DNA of 64,000 nt from Tetraselmis striata (taxonomy: Eukaryota; Chlorophyta; Chlorodendrophyceae; Chlorodendrales; Chlorodendraceae): assembly GCA_006384855.1 (NCBI GenBank), contig VCJN01002518.1, positions 1 to 64,000 on the forward strand, in the 5' to 3' direction. The stretch's first letter is position 1. Each line of letters opens with the position of its first letter. The translations under genes and the position numbers were made by a program. Below are positions 21,231-32,781 of the stretch, piece by piece. The notes under the pieces are model-generated. The model was given only the letters and a program-made list of their open reading frames with translations. It ran no database searches and was not told the origin of the DNA.

Positions 21231-22030
21231 CGTGCCAGTACTTATCGTAATTACCCCTTGGCAGGGGCCGGGGGCGCGGCCCGCCAGCGTGACGCACCGC
21301 GACGCCACTACCCCAGCTACCCCGCGTTGTGCAGCGATGTGCAGCGAGTACGTGCAGCCACCTGTACTTAGCCCGGGTGCTCCGCGTCGGCGCGCGACAC
21401 GCGAGCCGCGTGCGCATATCAATTGATGACATTATCGGAACGAGAAATTCATATAGTATTTTACACGTCGCGCGAGATAGTCGTCGCTACTCGGTATGAA
21501 ATCCACGTCCCTCGTACGTCCCGTATCGTCCCCGTATGTCGTCGTTCGTCACCAGTAGGGGACATTTACGTCACATCTGAATCTCACAGTGATTAGCTGC
21601 ACATCTTGCCATCTTGGCGCAGGTGCAATTACTAGGACCTGGCCCCTTGTTTTCGGGCTGTGGCTGTAGCACTCTTCTGAAATAATGTAATCGGTAAAAC
21701 TTTGTGACCTCCATGTCGTAATTCTGATAATTGATATCGTGATACCGACGATTCAATTTTGTTATTGGCGGGCCGCTGCCCCGCTGCCCCGGCCGCGTTA
21801 GCAAAGGTAATGCGGTTTGTGAAATCAACGGTCAGGATTCCATATGTTTGTAATGTACGGTCTAAAATAGAATCGTGACGATCTAGTTTTGTTGTTGCGG
21901 AACGGCCTTGCAATATGTATAGCATCGCCAAGCCCGTGCGCATTTATGATCCTTTAAACATCTTGTCAGTCCGAATGCTAGCAGACTTCCTTGTATGTCA
22001 TGGAAGTAATGTCAGCCTGGGAATGGTAAT
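21231..22030. other. No gene recognised; contains unoccupied Copia-4 site at 21573-21577
   Basis: Upstream flank of transposase copy A. It includes the ACATC at 21573-21577 that is duplicated around Copia-4 in block B. The stretch 21590-22030 is shared with 52290-52760. No coding region is convincing. Confidence 0.75.
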
Positions 22031-22039
22031 TTAAGGTTT

Positions 22040-23515
22040 GCAGCTATCTAGGCAGTCACGGCACTACGCGTAAAGTCGGCAGATCTGCGGTGCGGCGCTG
22101 CAGAATGTGTGTCAATCTGCGGCGTAGTCCCGCGAATATCAGGTATAAGCGGTTCTGCCTAGCAATCAGTGTAGTGTCGCCGAGGCAATGCGCTTTCATA
22201 ATCCTTGCATGATATATGTAAAGCCGAATGGTAAAAGGTCTCCAGCCATCTAGTCAGTCACGGCACGCGTAAAGTCGGCAGATCTGCGGTGCGGTGCTGC
22301 AGATTCCGTGTCAATCGGCGGCGTCGTAGTGCCGCGAATATCACGTATAAGCGGTACTGCCTAGCTATCTGTATAGTACCGTCGCGCCAATGAGCTTTCA
22401 TAATCCTTGTATGAAATAGAAAGCCGAATAGTAAAAGGTCTGCAGTCATGTAGGCAGTTACCGCACTACGCGTAAAGTCGGCAGATCTGCGGTGCGGCGC
22501 TGCAGAATGTGTGTCAATCTGCGGCGTAGTGCCGCAAATATCAGGTATAAGCGGCTCTGCCTTGCAATCTATAGTATATCGCCGAGGATATGAGCTGTCA
22601 TATATAAAGCCGAATGTTTAAAGGTCTGCAGCCATCTAGGCAGGCAGTCACGGCACGCGTAAGTTGGCAGATCTGCGGTGCGGCGCTGCAGATTCTGTGT
22701 TAATCTGCGGCGAAGTGCCGCGAATATCACGTATAAGCGGTCCTGCCTAACAATCTGTATAGTGTCGCCGAGCCTATGAGGTTTCATAATCTTTGTATGT
22801 TATAGAAAGCCGAATAGTACAAAGGTCTGCAGCCATCTAGGCAGTCACGGCACGCGTAAAGTCGGCAGATCTGCGGTGCGGCGCTGCAGATTCCGTGTCA
22901 ATCGGCGGCGTCGTAGTGCCGCGAATATCACGTATAAGCGGTACTGCCTAACAATCTGTACAGTGTCGTCAAGCCTATGAGCTTTCATAATCCTTATATG
23001 AAATAGAAAGCCGAATAGTACAAAGGTCTGCAGTCATGTAGGCAGTTACCGCACTACGCGTAAAGTCGGCAAATCTGCGTTGCGGCGCTGCAGAATGTGT
23101 GTCAATCTGCGGCGTAGTGCCGCAAATATCAGGTATAAGCGGCTCTGCCTAGCAATCTATAGTATATCGCCGAGGATATGAGCTGTCATATATAAAGCCG
23201 AATGTTTAAAGGTCTGCAGCCATCTAGACAGTCACGGCACGCGTAAGTCGGCAGATCTGCGGTGCGGCGCTGCAGATTCCGTGTCCATCAAGTGCCGCGA
23301 ATATCACGTACAAGCGGTACTGCCTAACAATCTGTATAGTGTCGCCGAGCCTATGAGCTTTCATAATCTTTGTACAGTCTGTTATAGAAAGCCGAATAGT
23401 AAATGGTCTGAAGCCATCTAAGCAGTTACGGCACTACGCGTAACGTCGGCAAATCTGCGATGCGGCGCTGCAGAATGTGTGTCAATCTGCGGCGTAGTGC
23501 CGCGAATATCAGGTA
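22040..23515 (+). repeat. ~200-bp satellite, about eight units
   Basis: A core reading CGGCAGATCTGCGGTGCGGC recurs near 22075, 22276, 22481, 22666, 22865, 23066, 23249 and 23445, giving units of about 183-205 bp. Each unit also has AAAGCCGAAT and a TGCCGCGAATATCA-type segment. Two slightly different unit types alternate in part (short and long spacing), suggesting a higher-order period of about 580-590 bp. No gene. Confidence 0.9.
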
Positions 23516-23627
23516 TATGAAGTAACTTGACAGTTGAATCAGCGATGCGTCGATTTTTCAGAAAACTATAAAAGAAACGGGTTCTATATTACTGGCCTAC
23601 AGTTCCATAAATTGCATTGCCAGCGAT

Positions 23628-23960
23628 TTGAAGTACCAGCAGCGAGCGTTTGCATTGCCAGCGCTTTGAAGTACCAGAGTTTTTTTCCGTTAATACCAGC
23701 AGCGAGTAGCGAGTAGCGAGTACCAGTACCAGCAGTACCAGCAGCGAGTAGCGAGTACCAGTAAGACCACTAACACCAGTACCAGCAGTTCTAGGGAACT
23801 GCCCCTTTTGTAATTCACATCAGTACCAGCAGTACCAGCAGCGAGTAGCGAGTACCAGTAAGGATTACCAGCAGCGAGCGTTCGCATTGCCAGCGCTTTG
23901 AAGTAGTCGCTACCAGTTTTTTTTCCATTACCAGCAGCGAGTAGCCAGTACCAGTACTCA
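23628..23960 (+). repeat. Minisatellite of CAGTACCAGCAGCGAGTAG type
   Basis: Short units built from TACCAGCAGCGAG and TAGCGAG recur through this stretch, mixed with copies of a longer module containing TTGCATTGCCAGCGCTTTGA. A matching tract is at 52960-53290, and a shorter one at 53655-53770. Confidence 0.85.
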
Positions 23961-25590
23961 TAGCCCCCCAACCGTGAGATCGTAATCGGACGGCTGTGTA
24001 ATTAAGGACCGTGGGCGGGCGGATGGGCGGGTAGGTGGGTGGATTATAGTACTTAGTAGTAAATTCCAGTACATAAGCGCTTTAGTCATGCACCTATAGG
24101 CCCGATCCACTGCACTATACGGGTACACGTACGGCAATAAAGCTCACCGCCGAAAAATCGACGCTTCGCTGGATTAGGTGCATTTGGCGATGTAAATGAT
24201 GACGTGTGTGGCCTGCTATAGAACCGCGGTGCATAAAATCCCAGATGTTGGAATCTTTCGTGCGGACTTCGAACAACGTCTGAAATGGGGCATATGCCTG
24301 GGCGATGGACAGACTCAGCATTGACGCGGGCTTTCATATGACATACGCAGTTTAGCAAAAAGGAAAGGCCATATATTTACACTTTCCCTTGGGAGTACCA
24401 CAGCCTTACAACCTCCATTACTACGTGTAGGAATCTTGTGGTTTGGGACTTCTACAGCGAACATCGAGGCACGGCGACTGCCTTCCGAGGGCGAGCCGCG
24501 GGTCTACTCATGAGCGACATGGAGCCGTGTCGGCATGCCGACTTTCACGCAGATGCGCTATCCGCCGTGGGTGCCTTCGCAAAAGCCGCCAAACGCATCG
24601 TCGGGCCTAGCGCAAATTGTTATTTCGCCGTGGTTCGGTACATTGGATATGTTTCTGCCGTTGGAAGCGGCGAGCACAGCCGACCTGTCGTGCGTCCAGA
24701 TTCCTAACACCTACATCACGAGGACCCGCACCGAAGATAGATTTCATATCAGCACTCACTGCCGAGGGCAGAGTTGTGGTTGTGGCATCTCGCGAGGCCC
24801 GAAACCTGTTAACGGGCAAGCGCGCACTATGGCTTGTCATCGGGCGAGACCGTGTCGCCTTACACTGTGAGAATGAGATGTGACATACGGGTTACGAAGC
24901 ACTGCGACTATTATCCGTGAAGGCTGCTGCTGGTGGCGGCATGTTCATCCAGTTACGTACGAGTACATCCGGCGGTATTGCCAGCGGGTGATAAACCTGC
25001 TTTTTGTAATCGTTGTGGTAATTTTGTAATTTTGTAATCGTTGTGGTAGTCGTACTAGCGCGGTGACGCGTTACATGCCACGTATAAGGTACGAGGTTGT
25101 CCGTGTATCTAGTACGAACCCGGGCGCAATGACTTATCGTCCTGCGGATAACAACGACTATTAGTACATGGGAGCGCGAATCTCAGCCGTACTATTCGGC
25201 AAGAGTGGGGAATTTTGTGTACATTATAGGTATTACTGCTGAACGGGGCCTGCCCGCCGTCCGATCAAAGGTCATCAGACGGGCGGTTTGGCTGCCATGT
25301 TTTGCCAAAGAGTGCTCACGTTACATAAATATTCGCGAGGGGGGGGGGGCAGGCAGCGGTTTGCCGAAGAATGTTTGAATTACAATATTCGCGACAGCTG
25401 CCGTCGGGGCGTGTGGCGGGGGGGGGGGGGGGGAGGGCGGGGGGGGGGGGGGGGGCTACTGCTTGTTCTTGTTCTTGCGTGCCCGGTCAACCCGCCGCTT
25501 CGACGACCTCGCTGCCTCCGCCTCCGACTGCGCGACCGTCAGTTTCTTACCTCGGTAACCGCTCCCGGACGAACCTGCGCACGGCACAAG
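23961..25590. other. No gene recognised; mostly unique DNA with guanine runs
   Basis: 23961-24180 matches flanks at 53300-53490 and 53775-53980. From 24180 to 25590 the DNA is unique in the window. Open frames up to 111 codons exist but show no recognisable motif or conservation. Guanine runs lie at 25340-25349 and 25420-25456. Confidence 0.6.
25420..25456 (+). repeat. Long guanine tract (G-quadruplex candidate)
   Basis: Two guanine runs of roughly 15 and 17 bases are separated by AGGGC. Such tracts can form G-quadruplexes and are also prone to sequencing length error. Confidence 0.8.
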
Positions 25591-26071
25591 TGTTGTTTGA
25601 TACCAGTCTTGTAGGCGTTTGACCGGCTGTTTGGAGCCTGCACACTCTCAGCAGTATCTGTAGACGGCGGAGCGATCGTACGGCTACGAGTACGAGAACG
25701 CGAGTACATCCGGCAGCAGATGTACATCGCGGAGCGGCTGTACATCTGCGAGTACGAGGACGCCCGTGCGAGCACAATCAAGATTCCGGTACTGCTGAGT
25801 ATCAGTGATGGGCGCCATGCAGTACTAGAATATACTGCAGGATATCGGCCGATGCAGCAGCGGATACTGTATTGTACGGACATAGTTAATGGCAATACTC
25901 AGGCTCGCACATATGCGTTAAGTACTGGAGAATACAGTCAGCGCGCGATGGCGCAAGGTGGCGGATGCGCTAATGGCTGGCGCGCGCACCATGGCGTGCG
26001 CGAGTATAAAGGCAGGGCGCGACCCGTTGTAACAGATAGTCGTTCTTTTCCCTCACGCCCATATTTCAACA
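25591..26071 (+). repeat. Copia-2 5' LTR
   Basis: TGTTGTTTGATACC to ATATTTCAACA, with a TATAAA box near 26017. It is followed by GGTTA and TGGGCCCTCGC. The TGGGCCCTCGC is conserved in the same place in Copia-4 and Copia-3 and may be the primer-binding site; the tRNA was not identified. Confidence 0.88.
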
Positions 26072-29000
26072 GGTTATGGGCCCTCGCTTCCCTTCATCTC
26101 CCAAGCCAAGGAGCGGCCTCTGCCAACCACAGGAGCATCACAACCAGGTTCTTCCGCCGCCCCTTGCTGCTGATTCTTGGGAGGGGACCTGCGCTGTTGG
26201 GCTGGGGACTCGAACGACTCGTTTTCGCTCGCTGCGAGCCGAGCGTGGCCGCGAGAAGCGGTGCACTGACGGTGGCAGTCAGTGGGCGCCATGGGACGGG
26301 GCGTGGGGCTCGTTTGCTTGTGCGACGCGAGGTCGCTGCTCGTCACTGCCCTCCCTAGGCAGAGGGCGTCCTGTAGGGGCGTACGGGCTGTTTGTCTGTG
26401 CAGCTCGAGCTGCTGTCGACCCCTTTCGTTTCGGCTGTGCCTCTCGACGCGTGGGGCCGCGTTCGACGGCCCTTTCAGTCTCTCGACGACTCGAGCCGGC
26501 TTCGAGTCGTGTCGACTCGTGTGCGCTTGTCGCTCGCCCAGTTAGAGTGTGTCGAACTGCCTCGCCGGCCACAGGGGGGGCAGACGGCCTCGTCGAGCGC
26601 TCTGTCGTGGTCTTGTGCCAGTGGTATCGACCCTCGTCACGAGGCAGGCAGGTTGCCGAGTTAGCAGCAGTCTGCGACCGGAGACCGACGTAGTTTCCGC
26701 CGTATTCTAGGCGAATCTACGAGGATCCAAATTAGCCGGATTTCGCGGTGGTTTTCCGATTTATCGTAGCCGGTATTCTGATTTCCTCGAGGCCGCGGTT
26801 GTTTGTTGATTAATCGCGGCCGGTGATTAAAAGTTTGTGCGGCTCCGGTTATTTTCTCTGCTCAATTTCGAAATTTTGACCGAGTTTCTCCATGTTGACC
26901 ATCTCTGGTGGGAGAGGGTTGCCACTGCGGCAAGCAGTGGTGGGGGCTTGTGGCCCTTTGAGGACCAGACCGCTGACTTGGCCTCTGTCCCGCTCTGCAG
27001 TTGATTTCCATCACTGTGATCATCATGCCGGAAGGAGTGTCCGCCCGCGCGCCGCGCATTCCGTTGCCGCCCGTTTTCTCTGGTCAGACCTAGGGGTGAC
27101 GCCACTGGAGGCACCAGATGGAGGCCTATTGCGACGCCACTGGCATGAAGCAGGCCATGATGATGAGTGAGCATGCCTCATCTGATCAGCATTTCAAGCT
27201 GTATGCAACCCTGACTGCGCTGCTCCCCGAGGAGCTCCTGGATGTCATCCGTCGGCACCTGAATGACAATGCTACCTCTGGAGGCCAAGCCTGGGCAGCT
27301 CTGCGCACCCGCTTTGAGGGAGGCCATCTTGGCAGGATCTCCGACATGTATGCGGTGCTCCAATCCGGTCAACAGCGCACCGAGACTGCGGAGGCATACT
27401 ACCATCGCCTGGACAACGCCTTCTTGGACTTGGTGGCTGAGGCTGAGGAGCATGAGGATGTTGAAGCTCCATCACATAACCAAGTTGTGACTCAGTTCCT
27501 GGCTGGCCTCCGTCCCGAGTACGAACCCATCAGCGGTATCCTGCTGGTGACCGCGGAGAATGAGGGCCGCGCCATCACCTGGGAGGGTGACTGCCTCAAG
27601 CTGGCGCAGAACTACTCCAAGCGTATTGAGAAGAACCATGCATCGGAGCCATCTGCGGAGGGCTACATAGCCAGTGGTGGCACCAAGCGCTCCGCCCATC
27701 GGGCCACAGGCGATGGATCTGGACCTCGCCGCCTTGGTGCACCTCTGCGCGGTGGATGCTGGCAGTGCGGTGGGCCTCACTCCAAGCGGGACTGCCCGCA
27801 GCGCACAAGAGGCAACAGGCGTCAAGCTGCTGCGGACCCGGCACCGGCGGCCTTTGTTGCTGATGGGGAGGAGGAGCATGTTGCTTTCATGGCTGAGAAT
27901 GCCGGTGACACCCCGCCTGCAAAGCGCGTTGCGCTGTCCCTGCTGGATGACGAGTGGGATGATTGGGCGCCGGAACCGGGCACCCTGCTGTATGACCTCT
28001 CCGGAGGGGAGTATGAGTCCGAGGAGGATGTGCGGCCGGCTGAGGCTGCTCGTGCTGTTGCTCAGGCGAATGAGCGCGAGCATGACCTGGACAGCCACAA
28101 CATGGATGAGATCATATCGCTGTCTGGGCTGTCTGACTGCTTCGGCATGTCTGATGATGAGGCGGGTAGTGCCTCTGGTGGCACGGGCGGCTCTGCCCGT
28201 GTTGTAACCAAGTCTGATTCCGCTTACTTGCTTGATGCGGTTGCTCTTGCGAGTGCTATTGTCGATGCACGAGGGGCGTGCATGCTGGGGCTGAATGATG
28301 ATCTCGGAAGCTACCCGGACATGTGGGTGAAGGACAGTGGGGCGTATCCGCATATGGTGGCTGACTCTGACAGCTTCGTGGAGTATGAGCAGCTTGCACC
28401 ACCGGTTGAGGTGGGGGGTATTTGCTGTGTGGCGGTGGGCCGGGGGACGGTCTGGATGGTTGTTCGAGCCGATGGCGGCGAAGTACGCAGTGTGCTTCGT
28501 GGGGTTCTGCATGTCCCGGACTTGCCGGGCAAAACAAAGCGTGGCTACCGCAGGTTGTTTAGCCAGCGGTTGGCGCAGGAGCGTGGCGCTTCGTTTCATT
28601 ACACGGCCAAGGGGGACTCCATGGTCTTGCGCTCTGCTGGCCGTGATATGACGGTCCCTATCGGGCGCGCTCCGGGGAGCAATTTGTACGCTTTCCGCAG
28701 CAGAATACCACGGAGCGGGCGTGCGCCCAGCCCTGCGGATGTTGTTGCATTGCAATCTTGTGGGAAGTTGTCAAAGTTGCTGTGGCACAGATTTCTTGGC
28801 CATTTGCATGCTGCAGGCATGGATCGTTTGCTTGCGGAGAGCGTCTCGGGGATCACGCTCGCGAAGGATGAGATACTGCCGTTCTGTGACTGTTGCGCGT
28901 TGGCGAAGTCTCACGTACAGCCGCGGTCGCGCATTGCGTCAAAGCGTCCTAGTGGACCACTGCAGAAGTTTGGACATCTGGGGGCCAGTGGGTGTGACGT

Positions 29001-29581
29001 CCATTGGCGGGTTCCGTTACGTGTTTGGGATGACTGACTACTACTCGGCATACGGCTGGGTGGTGTTCATGAAGTCCAAGGATGAGGCTCCGAGGGCTCT
29101 GCTGTTGGTGGTGCGCGCTATCAGGCGCGTGCATCCCCGATTCGGATACGACAAGAGTACAGCTCGCCTGAGATTGGACAACGACTGTCTTCCAGAGTGC
29201 GGATTTTCGATCTACATGCGATGGCCTGCACTTCGTTCCTGAGTTTTCTGCGCCATACTGCCAATGGCAGAATGGTCTGCAGGACCGTATGTGGCTATGT
29301 CCGAGATGACGGTGGCTATGCTGCTACATGCTGGCCTGGGTCGTGAGTTCTGGGCGCTGGCCTTCTGTGCCGCGATGCACATCCGCAACAATGTCTACAG
29401 TCGGGGTGTCGGATCTGTTCCCTACCGGCGTCACACTCGCAAGACCCCAGATGTGTCTGGGTTGCGGGTGTTCGGCTGTCCAGCGTGTGTGCACGTGGAT
29501 GCCGGGAATACGCGGAAGCTTGACGCCAAGGCCTTTCGCGGGGTCTTTGTTGGTTATGGGCAGGAATTTATGGGCAGGAAT
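25591..29581 (+). mobile_element. Copia-2, plus strand, broken; passes into the tandem array
   Basis: A Copia element with a 5' LTR (25591-26071), a leader of about 950 bp, gag with zinc knuckle (CWQCGGPHSKRDC), protease (KDSGAYPHMV) and integrase parts. It ends at 29581 within the region downstream of the integrase core, where it joins an inverted LTR and the 1,600-bp array begins. There is no own 3' LTR. Broken, a few breaks. The 5' LTR carries a single copy of the 31-bp segment that is doubled in the young family. Confidence 0.88.
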
Positions 29582-32500
29582 CGCGCGCTGACTGTAGTCT
29601 CCAGTACTTAACGCATATGTGCGAAAACAATATACGCACGTATGCGCATATGTGCGAGCCGGAGTACTGGCATTATCTATGTCCGTACAATACAGTATCC
29701 GCTGCTGCATCGGCCGATATCCTGCAGTATATTTCAGTAGTACTGCATGGCGCCCACCATTGATACTCAGCAGTACCGGAATCTTGATTGTGCTCGCACA
29801 GGCGTCCTCGTACTCGTAGATGTACAGCCACTCCGCGATGTACGTGTACTGCCGGAGATGTACTCGCGTCCTCGAGCTCGTAGCTGTACGATCGCTCCGC
29901 CGTGTACAGGTACTGCTAAGAGTGTGCAGGCGCCAAAGCTCCAAAGAGCCGATCAAACGCTTCGTATCAAAAGCTTCGTGGAGTATGAGCAGCTTGCACC
30001 ACCGGTTGAGGTTGGGGGTATTTGCTGTGTGGCGGTGGGCCGGGAAACGGTCTGGATGGTTGTTCGAGCCGATGGCGGCGAAGTACGCAGTGTGCTTCGT
30101 GGGGTTCTGCATGTCCCGGACTTGCCGGGCAAAACAAAGCGTGGCTACCGCAGGTTGTTTAGCCAGCGGTTGGCGCAGGAGCGTGGCGCTTCGTTTCATT
30201 ACACGGCCAAGGGGGACTCCATGGTCTTGCGCTCTGCTGGCCGTGATATGACGGTCCCTATCGGGCGCGCTCCGGGGAGCAACTTGTACGCTTTCCGCAG
30301 CAGAATACCACGGAGCGGGCATGCGCCCAGCCCTGCGGATGTTGTTGCGTTGCAATCTTGTGGGAAGTTGTCAAAGTTGCTGTGGCACAGACGTCTTGGC
30401 CATTTGCATGCTGCAGGCATGGATCGTTTGCTTGCGGAGAGCGTCTCGGGGATCACGCTCGCGAAGGATGAGATACTGCCGTTTTGTGACTGTTGCGCGT
30501 TGGCGAAGTCTCACGTACAGCCGCGGTCGCGCATTGCGTCAAAGCGTCCTAGTGGACCACTGCAGAAGTTTGGACATCTGGGGGCCAGTGGGTGTGACGT
30601 CCATTGGCGGGTTCCGTTACGTGTTTGGGATGACTGACTACTACTCGGCATACGGCTGGGTGGTGTTCATGAAGTCCAAGGATGAGGCTCCGAGGGCTCT
30701 GCTGTTGGTGGTGCGCGCTATCAGGCGCGTGCATCCCCGATTCGGATACGACAAGAGTACAGCTCGCCTGAGATTGGACAACGACTGTCTTCCAGAGTGC
30801 GGATTTTCGATCTACATGCGATGGCCTGCACTTCGTTCCTGAGTTTTCTGCGCCATACTGCCAATGGCAGAATGGTCTGCAGGACCGTATGTGGCTATGT
30901 CCGAGATGACGGTGGCTATGCTGCTACATGCTGGCCTGGGTCGTGAGTTCTGGGCGCTGGCCTTCTGTGCCGCGATGCACATCCGCAACAATGTCTACAG
31001 TCGGGGTGTCGGATCTGTTCCCTACCGGCGTCACACTCGCAAGACCCCAGATGTGTCTGGGTTGCGGGTGTTCGGCTGTCCAGCGTGTGTGCACGTGGAT
31101 GCCGGGAATACGCGGAAGCTTGACGCCAAGGCCTTTCGCGGGGTCTTCGTTGGTTATGGGCAGGAATTTATGGGCAGGAATCGCGCGCTGACTGTAGTCT
31201 CCAGTACTTAACGCATATGTGCGAAAACAATATACGCACGTATGCGCATATGTGCGAGCCGGAGTACTGGCATTATCTATGTCCGTACAATACAGTATCC
31301 GCTGCTGCATCGGTCGATATCCTGCAGTATATTTCAGTAGTACTGCATGGCGCCCACCATTGATACTCAGCAGTACCGGAATCTTGATTGTGCTCGCACA
31401 GGCGTCCTCGTACTCGTAGATGTACAGCCACTCCGCGATGTACGTGTACTGCCGGAGATGTACTCGCGTCCTCGAACTCGTAGCTGTACGATCGCTCCGC
31501 CGTGTACAGGTACTGCTAAGAGTGTGCAGGCGCCAAAGCTCCAAAGAGCCGATCAAACGCTTCGTATCAAAAGCTTCGTGGAGTATGAGCAGCTTGCACC
31601 ACCGGTTGAGGTTGGGGGTATTTGCTGTGTGGCGGTGGGCCGGGAAACGGTCTGGATGGTTGTTCGAGCCGATGGCGGCGAAGTACGCAGTGTGCTTCGT
31701 GGGGTTCTGCATGTCCCGGACTTGCCGGGCAAAACAAAGCGTGGCTACCGCAGGTTGTTTAGCCAGCGGTTGGCGCAGGAGCGTGGCGCTTCGTTTCATT
31801 ACACGGCCAAGGGGGACTCCATGGTCTTGCGCTCTGCTGGCCGTGATATGACGGTCCCTATCGGGCGCGCTCCGGGGAGCAACTTGTACGCTTTCCGCAG
31901 CAGAATACCACGGAGCGGGCATGCGCCCAGCCCTGCGGATGTTGTTGCGTTGCAATCTTGTGGGAAGTTGTCAAAGTTGCTGTGGCACAGACGTCTTGGC
32001 CATTTGCATGCTGCAGGCATGGATCGTTTGCTTGCGGAGAGCGTCTCGGGGATCACGCTCGCGAAGGATGAGATACTGCCGTTTTGTGACTGTTGCGCGT
32101 TGGCGAAGTCTCACGTACAGCCGCGGTCGCGCATTGCGTCAAAGCATCCTAGTGGACCACTGCAGAAGTTTGGACATCTGGGGGCCAGTGGGTGTGACGT
32201 CCATTGGCGGGTTCCGTTACGTGTTTGGGATGACTGACTACTACTCGGCATACGGCTGGGTGGTGTTCATGAAGTCCAAGGATGAGGCTCCGAGGGCTCT
32301 GCTGTTGGTGGTGCGCGCTATCAGGCGCGTGCATCCCCGATTCGGATACGACAAGAGTACAGCTCGCCTGAGATTGGACAACGACTGTCTTCCAGAGTGC
32401 GGATTTTCGATCTACATGCGATGGCCTGCACTTCGTTCCTGAGTTTTCTGCGCCATACTGCCAATGGCAGAATGGTCTGCAGGACCGTATGTGGCTATGT

Positions 32501-32781
32501 CCGAGATGACGGTGGCTATGCTGCTACATGCTGGCCTGGGTCGTGAGTTCTGGGCGCTGGCCTTCTGTGCCGCGATGCACATCCGCAACAATGTCTACAG
32601 TCGGGGTGTCGGATCTGTTCCCTACCGGCGTCACACTCGCAAGACCCCAGATGTGTCTGGGTTGCGGGTGTTCGGCTGTCCAGCGTGTGTGCACGTGGAT
32701 GCCGGGAATACGCGGAAGCTTGACGCCTAGGCGTTTCGCGGGGTCTTCGTTGGTTATGGGCAGGAATTTATGGGCAGGAAT
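29582..32781 (+). repeat. Tandem array of 1,600-bp chimeric units (inverted LTR + Copia integrase)
   Basis: Two complete units, 29582-31181 and 31182-32781, are nearly identical by eye, and a third start follows at 32782. Each unit is an inverted Copia LTR part (about 400 bp) followed by forward Copia sequence from the protease end to just past the integrase core. Every unit border carries a doubled 14-mer TTATGGGCAGGAAT (for example 29554-29567 and 29568-29581). The very low divergence implies recent amplification, probably by unequal exchange or template switching. Confidence 0.92.

Noticed and set aside
24438-24883. Overlapping plus-strand frames of 89-111 codons
   Set aside because: No motif, no conserved copy in block B, and overlapping in several frames; likely chance.
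27472-28755. Long minus-strand open frame (over 400 codons) opposite Copia gag
   Set aside because: It is the antisense of gag-protease, recurs opposite every Copia copy, and has no recognisable domain.
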